Positions 1-10,747 of a stretch of 64,000 bases of DNA are shown piece after piece. Under the pieces are notes generated by a model. It worked only from the letters and a program-made list of their open reading frames with translations. It was not told where the DNA came from and did not search any database. The position numbers and the translations under genes are program-made. The DNA comes from Actinomycetota bacterium (GTDB taxonomy: Bacteria > Actinomycetota > Acidimicrobiia > IMCC26256 > VFJJ01). Position 1 is the stretch's first letter; the number at the start of each line of letters is the position of its first letter. The stretch spans positions 1-64,000 of the forward strand of contig VFJJ01000069.1 of assembly GCA_009886115.1 (NCBI GenBank). The letters are read 5' to 3'.

Positions 1-175
1 CAGGCGGCGTGACGTGGATCACCTCCCCCGCAGCCACCAACGCCAGGCCCGCACCACGGCCCTCATGGTCTTCGGCCTGGCGTTGGTGGTCGCACTGATC
101 TCGGCGTGCTCCCCGAGACCTCGCTCGAGAACGTCACGCTACGGGCGACCGTCACCCTCCCCGCGATCGACCGAG
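1..175. other. Window edge, no confident gene
   Basis: No gene can be assigned with confidence. One forward frame is open from the window edge, and from an ATG at position 14 it encodes a hydrophobic stretch ending LVVALISACS, which resembles a lipoprotein signal and lipobox. What follows is Arg/Pro/Ser-rich and runs antisense into the gene at 176-919, so it does not look like real protein. It could be the end or broken remains of a gene lying to the left. Confidence 0.25.
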
Positions 176-919
176 TCAGCCGGACGAGCTCAGCTCCTCG
201 AGACGACGCAACCAAGGATGCGATGGCGCCGAGTGCGAGATGGCCGACGCCAGCCATTCCCGGCTCTCCGCGTCGAGGCGTGGGGCTGCGGCCTCGAAGT
301 CGGGAATGTCCTTCTGCCTGAGGTACCGGCTCTTGAACAAGAGCGCGATCTCCGGCGGGCTGTAGGGGATGCCCGCGAGCTCGTCGGGCGTCCAGAGCAT
401 CCTGACGCTGCGGTCGTAGCGATACACCCATTCGTCGCCCTCGAGCTTGGTCGCGAGCCATTCGACGGCCCAGGGCTGATCGGGGCCGCGTCGACTGACG
501 TAGCGGCGGATGTCGGGCGGCGGTCGGCGGTCACGCCACCGGATCCACGCGCCGTTGTCCACGTAGAAGTGCTCCCACGTCGGCATGGCCTTCAGGATCA
601 GATGCGCATCGTCGGACGCGATCTCGATGTCGAGATCGTGGGGCGGGCGCACGTAACCGACCTGTGCATTGACACAGAACATCCCGCTGACCCGCCAGCG
701 GATCCCTGAGCCCACGAGACACTGCTTCAGCTCGTTGAGCGGAAGCGGAGCGTGGTTCTCCCGGTCGACGAAGCGTCGACGGCGGAGCACGGCGCGGCGC
801 ACCCGTCGCATGTTGTACAGCAACGCCGACCGCTCGATCGGTCCGGACCCCGCCATCGCGTGGGTCGGCGGAACGGCGAGGTCGGAAGCTCGCTGCAGGA
901 GTTGCTGGAGGTTGCGCAC
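176..919 (-). CDS. Nucleotidyltransferase-like protein (ANT(2'')-type fold)
   Basis: A 247-residue protein from a GTG start; an ATG at codon 22 is an alternative. Around residues 75-100 it has a Gly-containing loop followed by HDLDIEI, the acidic pair typical of the nucleotidyltransferase superfamily. The C-terminal part (SPPEIALLFKSR, then K-DIPDF and a final HPWL) resembles the small aminoglycoside-2''-adenylyltransferase-like family (Pfam Aminoglyc_resit). Such proteins are often chromosomal with unknown substrates, so a resistance function should not be assumed. It lies 114 nt downstream of the SDR gene on the same strand and may be cotranscribed. The substrate is unknown. Confidence 0.6.
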   Translation of the reverse strand: MRNLQQLLQRASDLAVPPTHAMAGSGPIERSALLYNMRRVRRAVLRRRRFVDRENHAPLPLNELKQCLVGSGIRWRVSGMFCVNAQVGYVRPPHDLDIEIASDDAHLILKAMPTWEHFYVDNGAWIRWRDRRPPPDIRRYVSRRGPDQPWAVEWLATKLEGDEWVYRYDRSVRMLWTPDELAGIPYSPPEIALLFKSRYLRQKDIPDFEAAAPRLDAESREWLASAISHSAPSHPWLRRLEELSSSG

Positions 920-1033
920 ACCGGGGACATCGGCCCCCCGGGGGCGTCACCTGAGAGTTCGAGGAGCAGCTCTTTGCACCTTTCCGGGACATCTGAGCGG
1001 GCCGTCCCCATTCCGTCGGGACTGACGCCGACC

Positions 1034-1810
1034 TCACTGGATCGTGTAGCCCCCGTCGATGGCAACGGCGGCGCCCGACATGAACGATGCCGCCGGAGAC
1101 GCCAGCCAGATCACCAGCGCGGCGATCTCCTCGGGCTCGGCGATGCGACCGATCGGGTGCAGGGCGACCACCTGGGCCTCGTTCTCGGCGAGGTGATCGG
1201 GCCCGGCCGAGCCCAGCCAGTCGTTGACCATCTTGGTGCGGGCCGTGCCGGGGCAGATGGCGTTGATGCGTATCCCCTGAGCGCCGTACTCGAGCGCGGC
1301 GGTGCGCGTGAGGCCGATGACGCCGTGCTTGGCGGCGACGTAGGCGCACATCCCCGGGAAGCCGATCAGCCCGGCACCCGACGACGTGTTCACGATCGCT
1401 CCGCCGTCGCCATGCGCGAGGATCGCCGGGATCTGGTACTTCATCCCGTAGAAGACACCGCTCAGCATGACGCCGATCCCGCGCTCCCAGTCGTCGATCG
1501 GGTAGTCGGGGATGGGTTGGCCGGCGCCGACGATGCCCGCGTTGTTGTGGGCGATGTCGAGGCGGCCGAACTCCCCCACGGTCGTCTGCACGAGCTGCTC
1601 GACGGCTTCCGGTCGCGAGACGTCGGTGTGCACGAACAGCGCCGTGCCGCCCTCGGCGGTGATGGCATCCACCGTGGCTGCCCCACCGGCGTCGTCGACG
1701 TCGGCGCAGACCACCCGGGCCCCGAGGCGGGCGAGCATCGCTGCCGACGCCCGTCCGATCCCGTTGGCCGCACCGGTCACCATCGCCACCCGACCGTCGA
1801 ACTGAGCCAT
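1034..1810 (-). CDS. SDR family NAD(P)-dependent oxidoreductase
   Basis: A 258-residue classical short-chain dehydrogenase. The N-terminal cofactor motif is TGAANGIG, followed by CADVDD, an acidic residue at the end of beta-2 that favours NAD. NNAG and the active-site Ser and Tyr-x3-Lys (YVAAK) follow, and the C-terminus ends with the usual DGGYTIQ. Length and motifs are complete, so it should be active as an alcohol or ketone oxidoreductase; the substrate cannot be read from sequence. The ATG start gives MAQFDGRVAMVTG, standard for the family. It is divergent from the amidohydrolase at 1973 across a 162-bp promoter region and is followed by the nucleotidyltransferase-like gene. Confidence 0.9.
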   Translation of the reverse strand: MAQFDGRVAMVTGAANGIGRASAAMLARLGARVVCADVDDAGGAATVDAITAEGGTALFVHTDVSRPEAVEQLVQTTVGEFGRLDIAHNNAGIVGAGQPIPDYPIDDWERGIGVMLSGVFYGMKYQIPAILAHGDGGAIVNTSSGAGLIGFPGMCAYVAAKHGVIGLTRTAALEYGAQGIRINAICPGTARTKMVNDWLGSAGPDHLAENEAQVVALHPIGRIAEPEEIAALVIWLASPAASFMSGAAVAIDGGYTIQ

Positions 1811-1972
1811 GCGCGATCCACCCTCCCCCACTGCGTCGTTCGCAGCCCGTGGCTCGGAGCCTAGGGAAACGGCCGGAGGGGCGCCGAGCCTCGGCCTCAC
1901 CGGCGAGCCGTGTCGGCGTGCGGGCTGCCGATCTACGCTCGCCCGACGAGCTCTCGACGCGACCGGGGTGAC
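1811..1972. promoter_or_regulatory. Divergent promoter region, SDR and amidohydrolase
   Basis: The only spacer between two divergent genes. A TACGCT hexamer at 1934-1939 fits an actinobacterial -10 box for the forward amidohydrolase, with about a 33-nt leader. AGCCTA at 1858-1863, read in reverse as TAGGCT, fits a -10 box for the SDR with about a 47-nt leader. No convincing -35 boxes or operators were seen. Confidence 0.3.
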
Positions 1973-3391
1973 ATGACGGTCCTTGGAACCACCGCACCCG
2001 TGCCCCCGCTGCTGCGACGGATCTCGAACGACGAGGTTGCGCCGCTCCCTCACGGACCGGCCGACCTGGCGGCGTTGGCCCGTCTGGCCCACGAGCTCCC
2101 CGACCGGGCTCGGCGGATGGGGCAGGGGATTCACGCCTACACCGAGCAGCGACGAGCGACGGCCGCGACGCTCCGGGCGATCGACGCGGCCCACGGGGGC
2201 GGCTTCTACCCCCTGAGCGAGGACACGACGCTCGATGTCGAAGCCGCCGACGCCGCGTTCTCGGGGCTGACCCCGGTGATCGACGTGCAGACGCACCTCG
2301 TCGACCCGCAGCGCTTCTCGGGCGCCCGCCAGGAGGCGCTGGCGGGCTTCTTGCGCATGGTCGACCCCGAGCGTTGGCCGGGTGCCGTCGACGGCCACGA
2401 GATCGACGCCGCCGCCTGGGCTGCGCTCGTGTTCGGCTCGAGCGAGACGGCGATCGCGTTGCTCACCTCGACCCCGGGACCGCACGACGACAACGTGCTC
2501 ACGAACCGCCAGATCGCCGCGGCTCGCGACCTCGTCGACCGCTACGCCGGCAGCGGACGCGTCCTCACGCACACGATCGTGCACCCCAACCTCGGCCGCC
2601 ACGAGATCGACGCCATCGACGACCTGCGCCGATCGCTGCGACCCTCGGCGTGGAAGGTCTACACGCTGTTCGGCCCTCCGACGCCAAGCTCGCCCGACGG
2701 CGGCTGGTTCCTCGACGACGACATCGGGATGGCGTTCCTCGACCGGGTGAACCAGGTCGGCCCGAGGATCGTCTGTGCGCACAAGGGCCTGGGCGGACCG
2801 ATCCCGTCGGCGTCGGTTCGGACGGCCTCCCCGCGCGACATCGGACCGGCCGCCGCGGCCTTCCCCGGGATCGACTTCGTCGTCTACCACTCGGGCTACG
2901 AGCGCGATCCCGACGGTCACGAAGGCGCGTACGACCTTCGCGCTCCCCTCGACGGGCTCACCGGCGTCGACCGTCTCGTGCGCTCCGTGTCGGATGCCGG
3001 TCTGGGCGCGGGAGCAAACGTCTACGCGGAGCTCGGCAGCACGTGGTTCCTCATGCTGCGCCGCCCTCGCGAAGCGGCTCACGTGCTCGGCAAGTTGCTC
3101 ATGGCCTTGGGGCCCAAACGCATCCTCTGGGGCACCGACAGCATCTGGTACGGCTCGCCGCAGCCGTTGATCGACGCCTTTCGCGCCTTCGAGATCCCCG
3201 AGGCCATGCAGGAGCAGCACGGGTATCCCGCGCTCACCACGGCGATCAAGGAACGGATCCTCGGCGGCAACGCCCAGGCTCTGTACGCCATATCCGACGA
3301 ACACCTCGGCCGCGCGGTCAACGATCGGGAGCGCACCTGGACCAGCGAGGCGGCGACCGACCTGCGCGCCGCCGTCGACGCCGCGAGCTGA
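1973..3391 (+). CDS. Amidohydrolase family protein (TIM-barrel metal hydrolase)
   Basis: A 472-residue protein. The ATG at 1973 is preferred over in-frame upstream starts because MTVLGTT begins the plausible protein and upstream residues are Arg-rich leader. A leader of about 100 residues precedes DVQTHLVDP, the beta-1 metal motif (QTH in place of HxH). CAHKGLGG and VVYHSGYE follow in the barrel, and ILWGTDSIWYGSP, the conserved C-terminal Asp motif, comes near residue 385. This fits the amidohydrolase-2 superfamily (ACMSD/LigW-like hydrolases or decarboxylases). The long N-terminal extension is unusual. Substrate unknown. The gene stands alone, ending about 100 nt before the sulfur-operon promoter. 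Confidence 0.75.
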   Translation: MTVLGTTAPVPPLLRRISNDEVAPLPHGPADLAALARLAHELPDRARRMGQGIHAYTEQRRATAATLRAIDAAHGGGFYPLSEDTTLDVEAADAAFSGLTPVIDVQTHLVDPQRFSGARQEALAGFLRMVDPERWPGAVDGHEIDAAAWAALVFGSSETAIALLTSTPGPHDDNVLTNRQIAAARDLVDRYAGSGRVLTHTIVHPNLGRHEIDAIDDLRRSLRPSAWKVYTLFGPPTPSSPDGGWFLDDDIGMAFLDRVNQVGPRIVCAHKGLGGPIPSASVRTASPRDIGPAAAAFPGIDFVVYHSGYERDPDGHEGAYDLRAPLDGLTGVDRLVRSVSDAGLGAGANVYAELGSTWFLMLRRPREAAHVLGKLLMALGPKRILWGTDSIWYGSPQPLIDAFRAFEIPEAMQEQHGYPALTTAIKERILGGNAQALYAISDEHLGRAVNDRERTWTSEAATDLRAAVDAAS

Positions 3392-3496
3392 CCGGCTCGG
3401 CTCGACCGCGTCACGAGCGGCCGCCCAGGGGAAACGAATGGCCCGAGACGACCGAGCGAGAGCAGCCCGGCCGGGAGCCGATCGTCGAGGCCGGGG

Positions 3497-3534
3497 TTGA
3501 CGAGTTCCGGATCCGGTCATAATGTACGGACATT
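3497..3534 (+). promoter_or_regulatory. Sulfur-operon promoter with overlapping dyad operator
   Basis: TTGACG at 3497-3502 is followed 17 nt later by TAATGT at 3520-3525, a good housekeeping-type promoter; CATAAT at 3518 is a shifted alternative. A perfect 5-bp inverted repeat, AATGT-N4-ACATT (3521-3534), sits on the -10 box, where a bound repressor would block RNA polymerase. The first gene downstream is the CstB-like enzyme at 3632. In other bacteria such operons answer to persulfide sensors (CstR, or BigR/SqrR types). No such regulator gene is in the window, and this dyad does not obviously match their published sites. Confidence 0.55.
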
Positions 3535-3552
3535 CGGCTATCTGGTACGTTG

Positions 3553-3608
3553 AGAGCACCAGAGCACCAGAGCACCAGAGCACCAGAGCACCAGAGCACC
3601 AGAGCACC
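3553..3608 (+). repeat. 8-bp tandem repeat, AGAGCACC x7
   Basis: Seven perfect copies of AGAGCACC in direct tandem, between the promoter at about 3500 and the start codon at 3632. The unit length is not a multiple of three, and the array lies in the predicted 5' leader. Copy-number change would therefore alter leader length rather than the protein. Such arrays are prone to slippage. Confidence 0.9.
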
Positions 3609-3631
3609 AGATCCCGAGCCTGGGAGTTCGC

Positions 3632-5067
<1,436 letters not shown>

Positions 5068-5071
<4 letters not shown>

Positions 5072-6594
5072 CGCGCTACGCCTTCTTGATCGACCACGAC
5101 ACCTGCATCGGCTGCCACGCCTGCACCGTGGCGTGCAAGGCCGAGCACGAGGTGCCGGTCGGGGTCAATCGCACGTGGGTGAAGTACATCGAGAAGGGGC
5201 TCTTCCCCGACTCGCGCCGCTTCTACTCGGTGAATCGCTGCAACCACTGCGACGACGCTCCGTGCGTGGCGATCTGCCCCACCACGGCGCTCTTCCGCCG
5301 CGACGACGGCATCGTCGACTTCGACGACTCGTCGTGCATCGGGTGCAAGTCGTGCATGAACGCCTGCCCGTACGACGCGATCTACATCAACCCCGAGACC
5401 CAGACCGCCCACAAGTGCAACTTCTGCGCCCACCGCATCGAGGTGGGTCTCGAGCCCAGCTGCGTCATCGTGTGCCCGACCCAGTCGATCTTCGCCGGCG
5501 ACATCGAAGATCCGACCAGCAGCATCAGCGTCATGCTGAGCCGCCACCCCACCAAGGTGCGCTCGCCCGAGCAGGGCACGCGCCCTCACGTGTTCTACAA
5601 GGGCGCCGACGAGGCCGCCCTCGATCCGCTGCGGACGCGGATCGCCTCCGACGGGATGATCTGGGCCGACACGACCGAGCACCATCCGACCCTCGCCGTC
5701 GAGCCGTCCGGGCACGGGAGCCAGGTCGTGGCCCGCACCGCGTACACCACCGAGCACCCGATGGCCTGGAAGGGCAAGGTCTCTGCCTACCTCGTCACCA
5801 AGGCCGTCAGCGCCGGCGCGCTCATGGTGGGCGCGCTCGCGGTGCTGCTGGGCCATGCCGACGAGCGGGCCTTCGTGGGGATCGCCCTCCCGATCGTGGC
5901 CCTCATCTTCGCCGGCGTCACCGGGGCTCTGCTGGTCGCAGATCTCAAGCAGCCCAAGCGGTTCCTGTACATCTTCACCCGCCCCCAATGGGGCTCGTGG
6001 TTGGTACGCGGCGCCTTCGTCCTCCTCGGGTACGGCCTCCTCGCCTCGCTGTGGCTGCTCGGCGGCCTGCTCGACGCGCCGGGCCTCATCGAGGCCATCG
6101 CCGCCCCCTCGGCCCTCTTCGCTGCGGGCACGGCCGGCTACACCGCATTCCTGTTCGGCCAGTGCGAGGGACGCGACATGTGGCAGACGCCGCTCCTCCT
6201 GCCGATCCTGTTGGCCCAGGCGGGCATCGGCGGGGCCGGGACCGCGCTGGTGCTCGCTCCGTTGTTCGATCTCCCCGGCGAGTTGACGACGGCGTCGCGC
6301 TGGATGCTGCTCGCCAGCGTGCTGCTGGCTGGGTTCCTGATCGCCACCGAGCTCACGAGCAAGGGCACGGTGCATGTGGAGCTAGCCCAGGGCGCCATGA
6401 CCAGGGGCCCGTACCGGGGCCGGTTCTGGGCCAGCATCGGCATCGGGATGGTGGCGGCAGGTGTGCTCGCCGCGATCGCGATCGGGGCCGACTCCGAGAG
6501 CGTGGCGCTCCTCGCCGGGATCGCTGCCATCGCCGGGGTTGCGTTGTACGAGGACGCCTTCGTTCGGGCCGGGCAATCGGTCCCCCTCTCGTGA
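5068..6594 (+). CDS. Fused 4x[4Fe-4S] ferredoxin / NrfD membrane subunit (SoeB-SoeC-like)
   Basis: A 508-residue protein. Residues 1-170 hold four cysteine clusters for four [4Fe-4S] centres (first cluster C13, C16, C19, C23; then CNHC-x4-C-x3-C, CIGCKSC-x3-C, and CNFC paired with CVIVC), the DmsB/SoeB pattern. After a linker with no obvious domain, residues from about 230 hold about eight hydrophobic helices typical of the NrfD/PsrC/DmsC quinone-binding anchor. It should carry electrons between the molybdenum subunit encoded next and membrane quinone. Electron-transfer and anchor subunits are usually separate genes; here they are one polypeptide. There is no signal peptide, so the iron-sulfur part should face the cytoplasm. 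It overlaps the CstB-like gene by 4 nt and ends 9 nt before the catalytic subunit. Confidence 0.85.
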
Positions 6595-6603
6595 GGATCG
6601 GCC

Positions 6604-9555
6604 GTGGCTCTGCTCGATGACCTGCACCGCGCGGCCCAGGCCAACCTGGCCCGCATCGTGCCCGGCAGCCAGCTCACCAACTACGCGCCCGTCGAGCGGT
6701 GGGACGACTGGGAGGAGCTTGATGCCAAAGCGTGGGCGCACGGCGAGCGCAAGAAGCGCCGTTTTCGGCTGATCCCGACGACGTGCTTCAACTGCGAGGC
6801 ATGTTGCGGCCTGCTGGCCTACGTCGACAAGGACACGGGCCAGATCGCCAAGTTCGAAGGGAACCCGACGCACCCCGCGAGCCGCGGACGTAACTGCGCC
6901 AAGGGACCGGCGACGATCACCCAGGTCTACGACCCCGAGCGCATCCTGTATCCGCTCAAGCGAGCCGGGCGCCGGGGCGAGGGGAAGTGGGAACGGGTCA
7001 CCTGGGACCAGGCATTGAGCGAGATCGGCAGCCGTATCGGAACGGCCTTTCGGGAAGGCCGCCACGACGAGGTCATCTACCACGTCGGCCGGCCGGGCGA
7101 CGACAGCTACATGGAGCGGGTGCTCAACGCCTGGGGCATCGACGGCCACAACAGCCACACCAACATCTGCTCGTCGGGCGCCCGGGTCGGTTATGCGGTG
7201 TGGATGGGCTTCGACCGTCCGTCGGGCGACCACGCGAATGCCAAGGTCATCTTCCTCATCTCGTCGCATCTCGAAGCTGGGCACTACTTCAATCCGCACG
7301 CCCAGCGGATCATCGAGGGCAAGATGCGCGGCGCCAAGATCATCTGCGTCGACCCCCGCCTCTCGAACACGGCGTCGATGAGCGACCACTGGTTGCCCGT
7401 GTGGCCGGGCACCGAAGCGGCCATGCTCCTCGCTGTCGCCCGGCTGCTCGTGCAGAAGGGCGCGTGGGACAAGGAGTTCGTGCGGCGCTGGGTGAACTGG
7501 GAGCACTTCCTGGCCGAGTCGCGTCCCGACCTCGAGTGCACGTTCGAGAACGTGGGGCCGGCGCTCATCGAGCACTACGCCGAGTTCACGCCCGAGTACG
7601 CGGCCCGGATCTGCGGTATCGACGAGCAACGCATCCGAGATGTCGCCGACGTCGTGGCCACGTCGGTTCCCGGGCGGTTCAGCTCGCACAACTGGCGTGC
7701 TGCGGCGGCTGGGAACGAGGGCGGCTGGCAGGTGGCCCGGTGCCTGTGGTTGCTCAACGTGCTCACCGGATCGGTCGGCACCGAGGGCGGGGTGAGCCCC
7801 AACGGGTGGAACAAGTTCATCCCCGTCCCCCCCAAGCCCGTGCATCCTCAGGGACGCTGGAACGCTCTCACCTGGCCGGCCGAGTACCCGCTCGCGCACC
7901 ACGAGGCCTCGATCCTGCTACCCCACTTCCTCAAGGAAGGTCGGGGCAAGATCGACACCTATTTCAGTCGGGTGTACAACCCGGTGTGGACCAATCCCGA
8001 CGGCTTCTCCTGGCTCGAGGCGCTCACCGACGAATCGCTGGTGGGCTGTCACGTGGCTCTCACGCCCACGTGGTCGGAGAGCGCGTGGTTCGCCGATTAC
8101 GTGCTGCCGATGGGCAACGGCGCCGAGCGCCACGACCTGGCGTCGTACGAGACCCACAGCGGGCGCTGGATCGGCTTCCGTCAACCGGTGTTCAGGGTCA
8201 ACGCCGAGAAGGAAGGCCGGCCCGTCCACCGCACGTACGAAGCCAACCCGGGTGAGGTGTGGGAGGAGCAGGAGTTCTGGATCGACCTGTCGTGGCAGGT
8301 CGATCCCGACGGCTCGCTCGACATCCGCCGGCATTTCGAGTCGGTGAAGAACCCTGGCGAGCCGCTCGGCATCGACGAGTACTACGAGCTCCTGTTCGGC
8401 ACCTCGATACCGGGCCTGCCCGAAGCGGCCGCTGCCGAGGGGCTCATGCCCTTGGCGTACATGCGCAAGTACGGCGCTTTCGAGATACCAGGGAACCAGT
8501 ACGCCGTACACGAGCGTGAGGTCGGCGCCGACGAGATCGAGCGTCTGGGCGCGGTGCGCGACGACGGCGGCGTGTACCGGGTTCCCGGCACCGCCGGCAT
8601 GTACGACTCGCTCGACGAGATCGACGGGCACATGCCGTTCATCGGAGACGGCTCGCTCGGTGTCGAGATCGACGGACGGGTGAGGTTCGGGTTTCCCACG
8701 CCCTCGCGCAAGCTCGAGATGTACTCCGACGTGCTGCGCGACTGGGGCTGGCCCGAGTACGTGATGCCCGGCTTCATCAAGAGCCACGTGCACTGGGAAG
8801 ACCTCGATCTGGCGGCCGGCGAACGGATCCTGTTACCCACCTTCAGGATTCCGACGCTCATCCACACACGGTCGGCTCAGGCCAAGTGGTTGGCCGAGAT
8901 CAGCCACTCGCACCCGATGTGGATCCATCCGAGCGACGCCGAGCAGCTCGGTATCGCGCCCAACGGCCTCGTGCGGATCACGACGAGCATCGGCCACTTC
9001 GTGATCAAGGCCTGGCGCACCGAGGGGATCCGCCCCGGCGTCGTCGGTGTGTCGCACCACATGGGCCGATGGCGCCTCGACGAGAGCTCGGGGACGTCGC
9101 GTTACTCGTCCGGCCTCAGCGCCATCGCCGGTCCCGACGCCACCTTCGGCCCCGCCGAGGTGCCGAGTGGTCAGCCCGGCCAGTGGAACATGACCCAGGT
9201 TCACGGTGCAGCGCCGTTCGAGTCGTCCGACCCCGACAGCTCACGGGTGTGGTGGAGCGATGCCGGCGTGCACCAGAACCTCACGTTCGGAGTCCAGCCC
9301 GACCCGGTATCGGGCATGCACTGCTGGCTCCAGCGAGTCACCGTCGCCCCGGCCCGGCCCGACGATCGCTACGGCGACATCGCGGTCGACACCCGGAAGT
9401 CGACGCTCATCTATCGCGAGTGGTTGGCCAAGACCAGGCCCGGCCCCGGACCCGGCGGGCTGCGCCGCCCGTTGTGGTTCGCCCGCCCGGTGAAGCCACA
9501 GGCGACGGCGTACGGCACCGCACCGACACCCGCATCGACACCCGGTGAAGGGTGA
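6604..9555 (+). CDS. SoeA-like molybdopterin oxidoreductase (CISM family)
   Basis: A 983-residue protein from GTG. The N-terminal [4Fe-4S] motif is C61-x2-C64-x3-C68 with C98 about 30 residues on, followed by the bis-MGD oxidoreductase fold. Cys189 in NICSSGARVG is the likely molybdenum ligand, as in the thiosulfate/polysulfide reductase and formate dehydrogenase branch. The molydopterin dinucleotide-binding domain is in the last 200 residues. There is no Tat signal, as expected for cytoplasmic sulfite dehydrogenase SoeABC rather than a periplasmic reductase. Length also fits SoeA (about 960 residues). The neighbouring persulfide dioxygenase makes sulfite, supporting sulfite oxidation to sulfate; thiosulfate or polysulfide chemistry remains possible. 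The 3' end overlaps the chaperone gene. Confidence 0.8.
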   Translation: MALLDDLHRAAQANLARIVPGSQLTNYAPVERWDDWEELDAKAWAHGERKKRRFRLIPTTCFNCEACCGLLAYVDKDTGQIAKFEGNPTHPASRGRNCAKGPATITQVYDPERILYPLKRAGRRGEGKWERVTWDQALSEIGSRIGTAFREGRHDEVIYHVGRPGDDSYMERVLNAWGIDGHNSHTNICSSGARVGYAVWMGFDRPSGDHANAKVIFLISSHLEAGHYFNPHAQRIIEGKMRGAKIICVDPRLSNTASMSDHWLPVWPGTEAAMLLAVARLLVQKGAWDKEFVRRWVNWEHFLAESRPDLECTFENVGPALIEHYAEFTPEYAARICGIDEQRIRDVADVVATSVPGRFSSHNWRAAAAGNEGGWQVARCLWLLNVLTGSVGTEGGVSPNGWNKFIPVPPKPVHPQGRWNALTWPAEYPLAHHEASILLPHFLKEGRGKIDTYFSRVYNPVWTNPDGFSWLEALTDESLVGCHVALTPTWSESAWFADYVLPMGNGAERHDLASYETHSGRWIGFRQPVFRVNAEKEGRPVHRTYEANPGEVWEEQEFWIDLSWQVDPDGSLDIRRHFESVKNPGEPLGIDEYYELLFGTSIPGLPEAAAAEGLMPLAYMRKYGAFEIPGNQYAVHEREVGADEIERLGAVRDDGGVYRVPGTAGMYDSLDEIDGHMPFIGDGSLGVEIDGRVRFGFPTPSRKLEMYSDVLRDWGWPEYVMPGFIKSHVHWEDLDLAAGERILLPTFRIPTLIHTRSAQAKWLAEISHSHPMWIHPSDAEQLGIAPNGLVRITTSIGHFVIKAWRTEGIRPGVVGVSHHMGRWRLDESSGTSRYSSGLSAIAGPDATFGPAEVPSGQPGQWNMTQVHGAAPFESSDPDSSRVWWSDAGVHQNLTFGVQPDPVSGMHCWLQRVTVAPARPDDRYGDIAVDTRKSTLIYREWLAKTRPGPGPGGLRRPLWFARPVKPQATAYGTAPTPASTPGEG

Positions 9556-10747
9556 CGGACCTCGTGCATCGTCTCGGCAAAGCGGCGGGCTGACGGTGAC
9601 CACCGACCTCGCGCAGCTCGCCGACCGCCGGGCGGGGTTGGCTGCGCTGCTCGGCCTGTTGTTGTTGGAGGAACCTGGGCCCGGCTTGGCTGATCTGGTG
9701 GCGACCGTCGCCGCTGTGGCCCCTCTGGCTTCAGGTGAGCCAGGAATCGCCGCCGAGTACGAGCGCTGTTTCCTGCGCGGCGTGCCGCTGTACGAGAGCG
9801 TGTTCCTCGGCGACGACGGCCGGTGCGGCGGTCCCGTGGTCGCCGATGTGGTCGAGAGCTACGCCCGGCACGGATTCACCGAGCACAGCGAACGGCGGTG
9901 GCGGGTTGCTGGCCCCGACCACCTCGGACTCGAGCTGCGCTGCTACGCATCGCTGTGCCGGGAGGAGGCGCACGCGTGGCGCAGCGACGTCACCGACGCA
10001 GCCGTCGCGGCCGTCGAGACCGAACGGGTCTTCCTCGCGCGTCACCTGGCTCGATGGGCCGAGCTGGCCCTGCTCGCGTGTGCCCGGCGGGCCGGCGACG
10101 GCCCGTACGCCCCCGCGATCGACGCCGTGCTGGGCTTCGTGCGCGAGGAGCACGACCGCCTCCGCCCGGCACCCACGCTCTCGATGCACGCACCCGGCGT
10201 CGGCGCGTCCGCGGCGTCCGACGACGCCTCGGACGCGCCGAGCCTCCCGACCAACCTCGGACCGGCCCGCCTGGCCCGACTGCTCCTCGCTCCGCAGTCC
10301 TGCGGCACGTGGCTCCCGCACGAAGCGATCGAGGCCGCGGCCCGCTCGATCGGGGTTCCGTGGCGGCCGAGCGACACGCGCAGCGCGCTCAGGCACGTCA
10401 TCGAGTCGGCTCACGACGAGGGGCGCCTCGGTGCGGTGCTGTCGGTGCTGGCCGTCGTCGTCGAGGAGGAGGCGGTGGCGCATGCCGCCCGCGCCGCTGC
10501 CGAGCCGGGCACCGCCGCAACCTGGATGGGCTGGGCCCGCCGAGCAGAAGCCATGGCTCTGCTCCTCCGGAGGATCATCGCCGACGGTCGACTGGGGCGA
10601 GCCGGGCACGCGGTGTCGGAGACCCTGGTCGTCCGCGGGCCTGTCGACGGTGACGGCGCGGCTCTGGCCGACATCATCGACCGCATCGTCGTCGAGCTCA
10701 CCGCTGCCGGTCTTCATGTCGAGCGGAGCTCCTCTCCCCACGAGTGA
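9545..10747 (+). CDS. TorD/DmsD-like chaperone with an extra C-terminal domain
   Basis: About 400 residues from GTG 9545, or 383 from GTG 9596; both are in frame and the choice is uncertain. Residues about 20-215 look like a TorD-type all-helical chaperone: CFLRGVPLYESVF, then PDHLGLELRCYASLCREE, equivalent to the family DH-x3-E motif. These chaperones bind molybdoenzyme apoproteins during cofactor loading. The protein is twice the normal TorD length. The second half, from about residue 240, begins LPTNLGPARLARLLLAPQSCGTWLP and is a separate helical domain I cannot name. It overlaps the SoeA-like gene, so it is almost certainly that enzyme's dedicated maturation factor. Confidence 0.75.
   Translation: MKGDGPRASSRQSGGLTVTTDLAQLADRRAGLAALLGLLLLEEPGPGLADLVATVAAVAPLASGEPGIAAEYERCFLRGVPLYESVFLGDDGRCGGPVVADVVESYARHGFTEHSERRWRVAGPDHLGLELRCYASLCREEAHAWRSDVTDAAVAAVETERVFLARHLARWAELALLACARRAGDGPYAPAIDAVLGFVREEHDRLRPAPTLSMHAPGVGASAASDDASDAPSLPTNLGPARLARLLLAPQSCGTWLPHEAIEAAARSIGVPWRPSDTRSALRHVIESAHDEGRLGAVLSVLAVVVEEEAVAHAARAAAEPGTAATWMGWARRAEAMALLLRRIIADGRLGRAGHAVSETLVVRGPVDGDGAALADIIDRIVVELTAAGLHVERSSSPHE

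Noticed and set aside
176-919. Aminoglycoside resistance gene
   Set aside because: The fold is only broadly similar to ANT(2'')-type enzymes and the context is housekeeping-like; no resistance substrate can be inferred.
1034-3607. An 857-codon reverse frame spanning the amidohydrolase and the AGAGCACC array
   Set aside because: Only its last 258 codons are the real SDR; the rest is Arg-rich antisense translation of the forward amidohydrolase, as is common in high-GC DNA.
3553-3608. CRISPR-like array
   Set aside because: The units are 8 bp, contiguous and without spacers; this is a simple tandem repeat.
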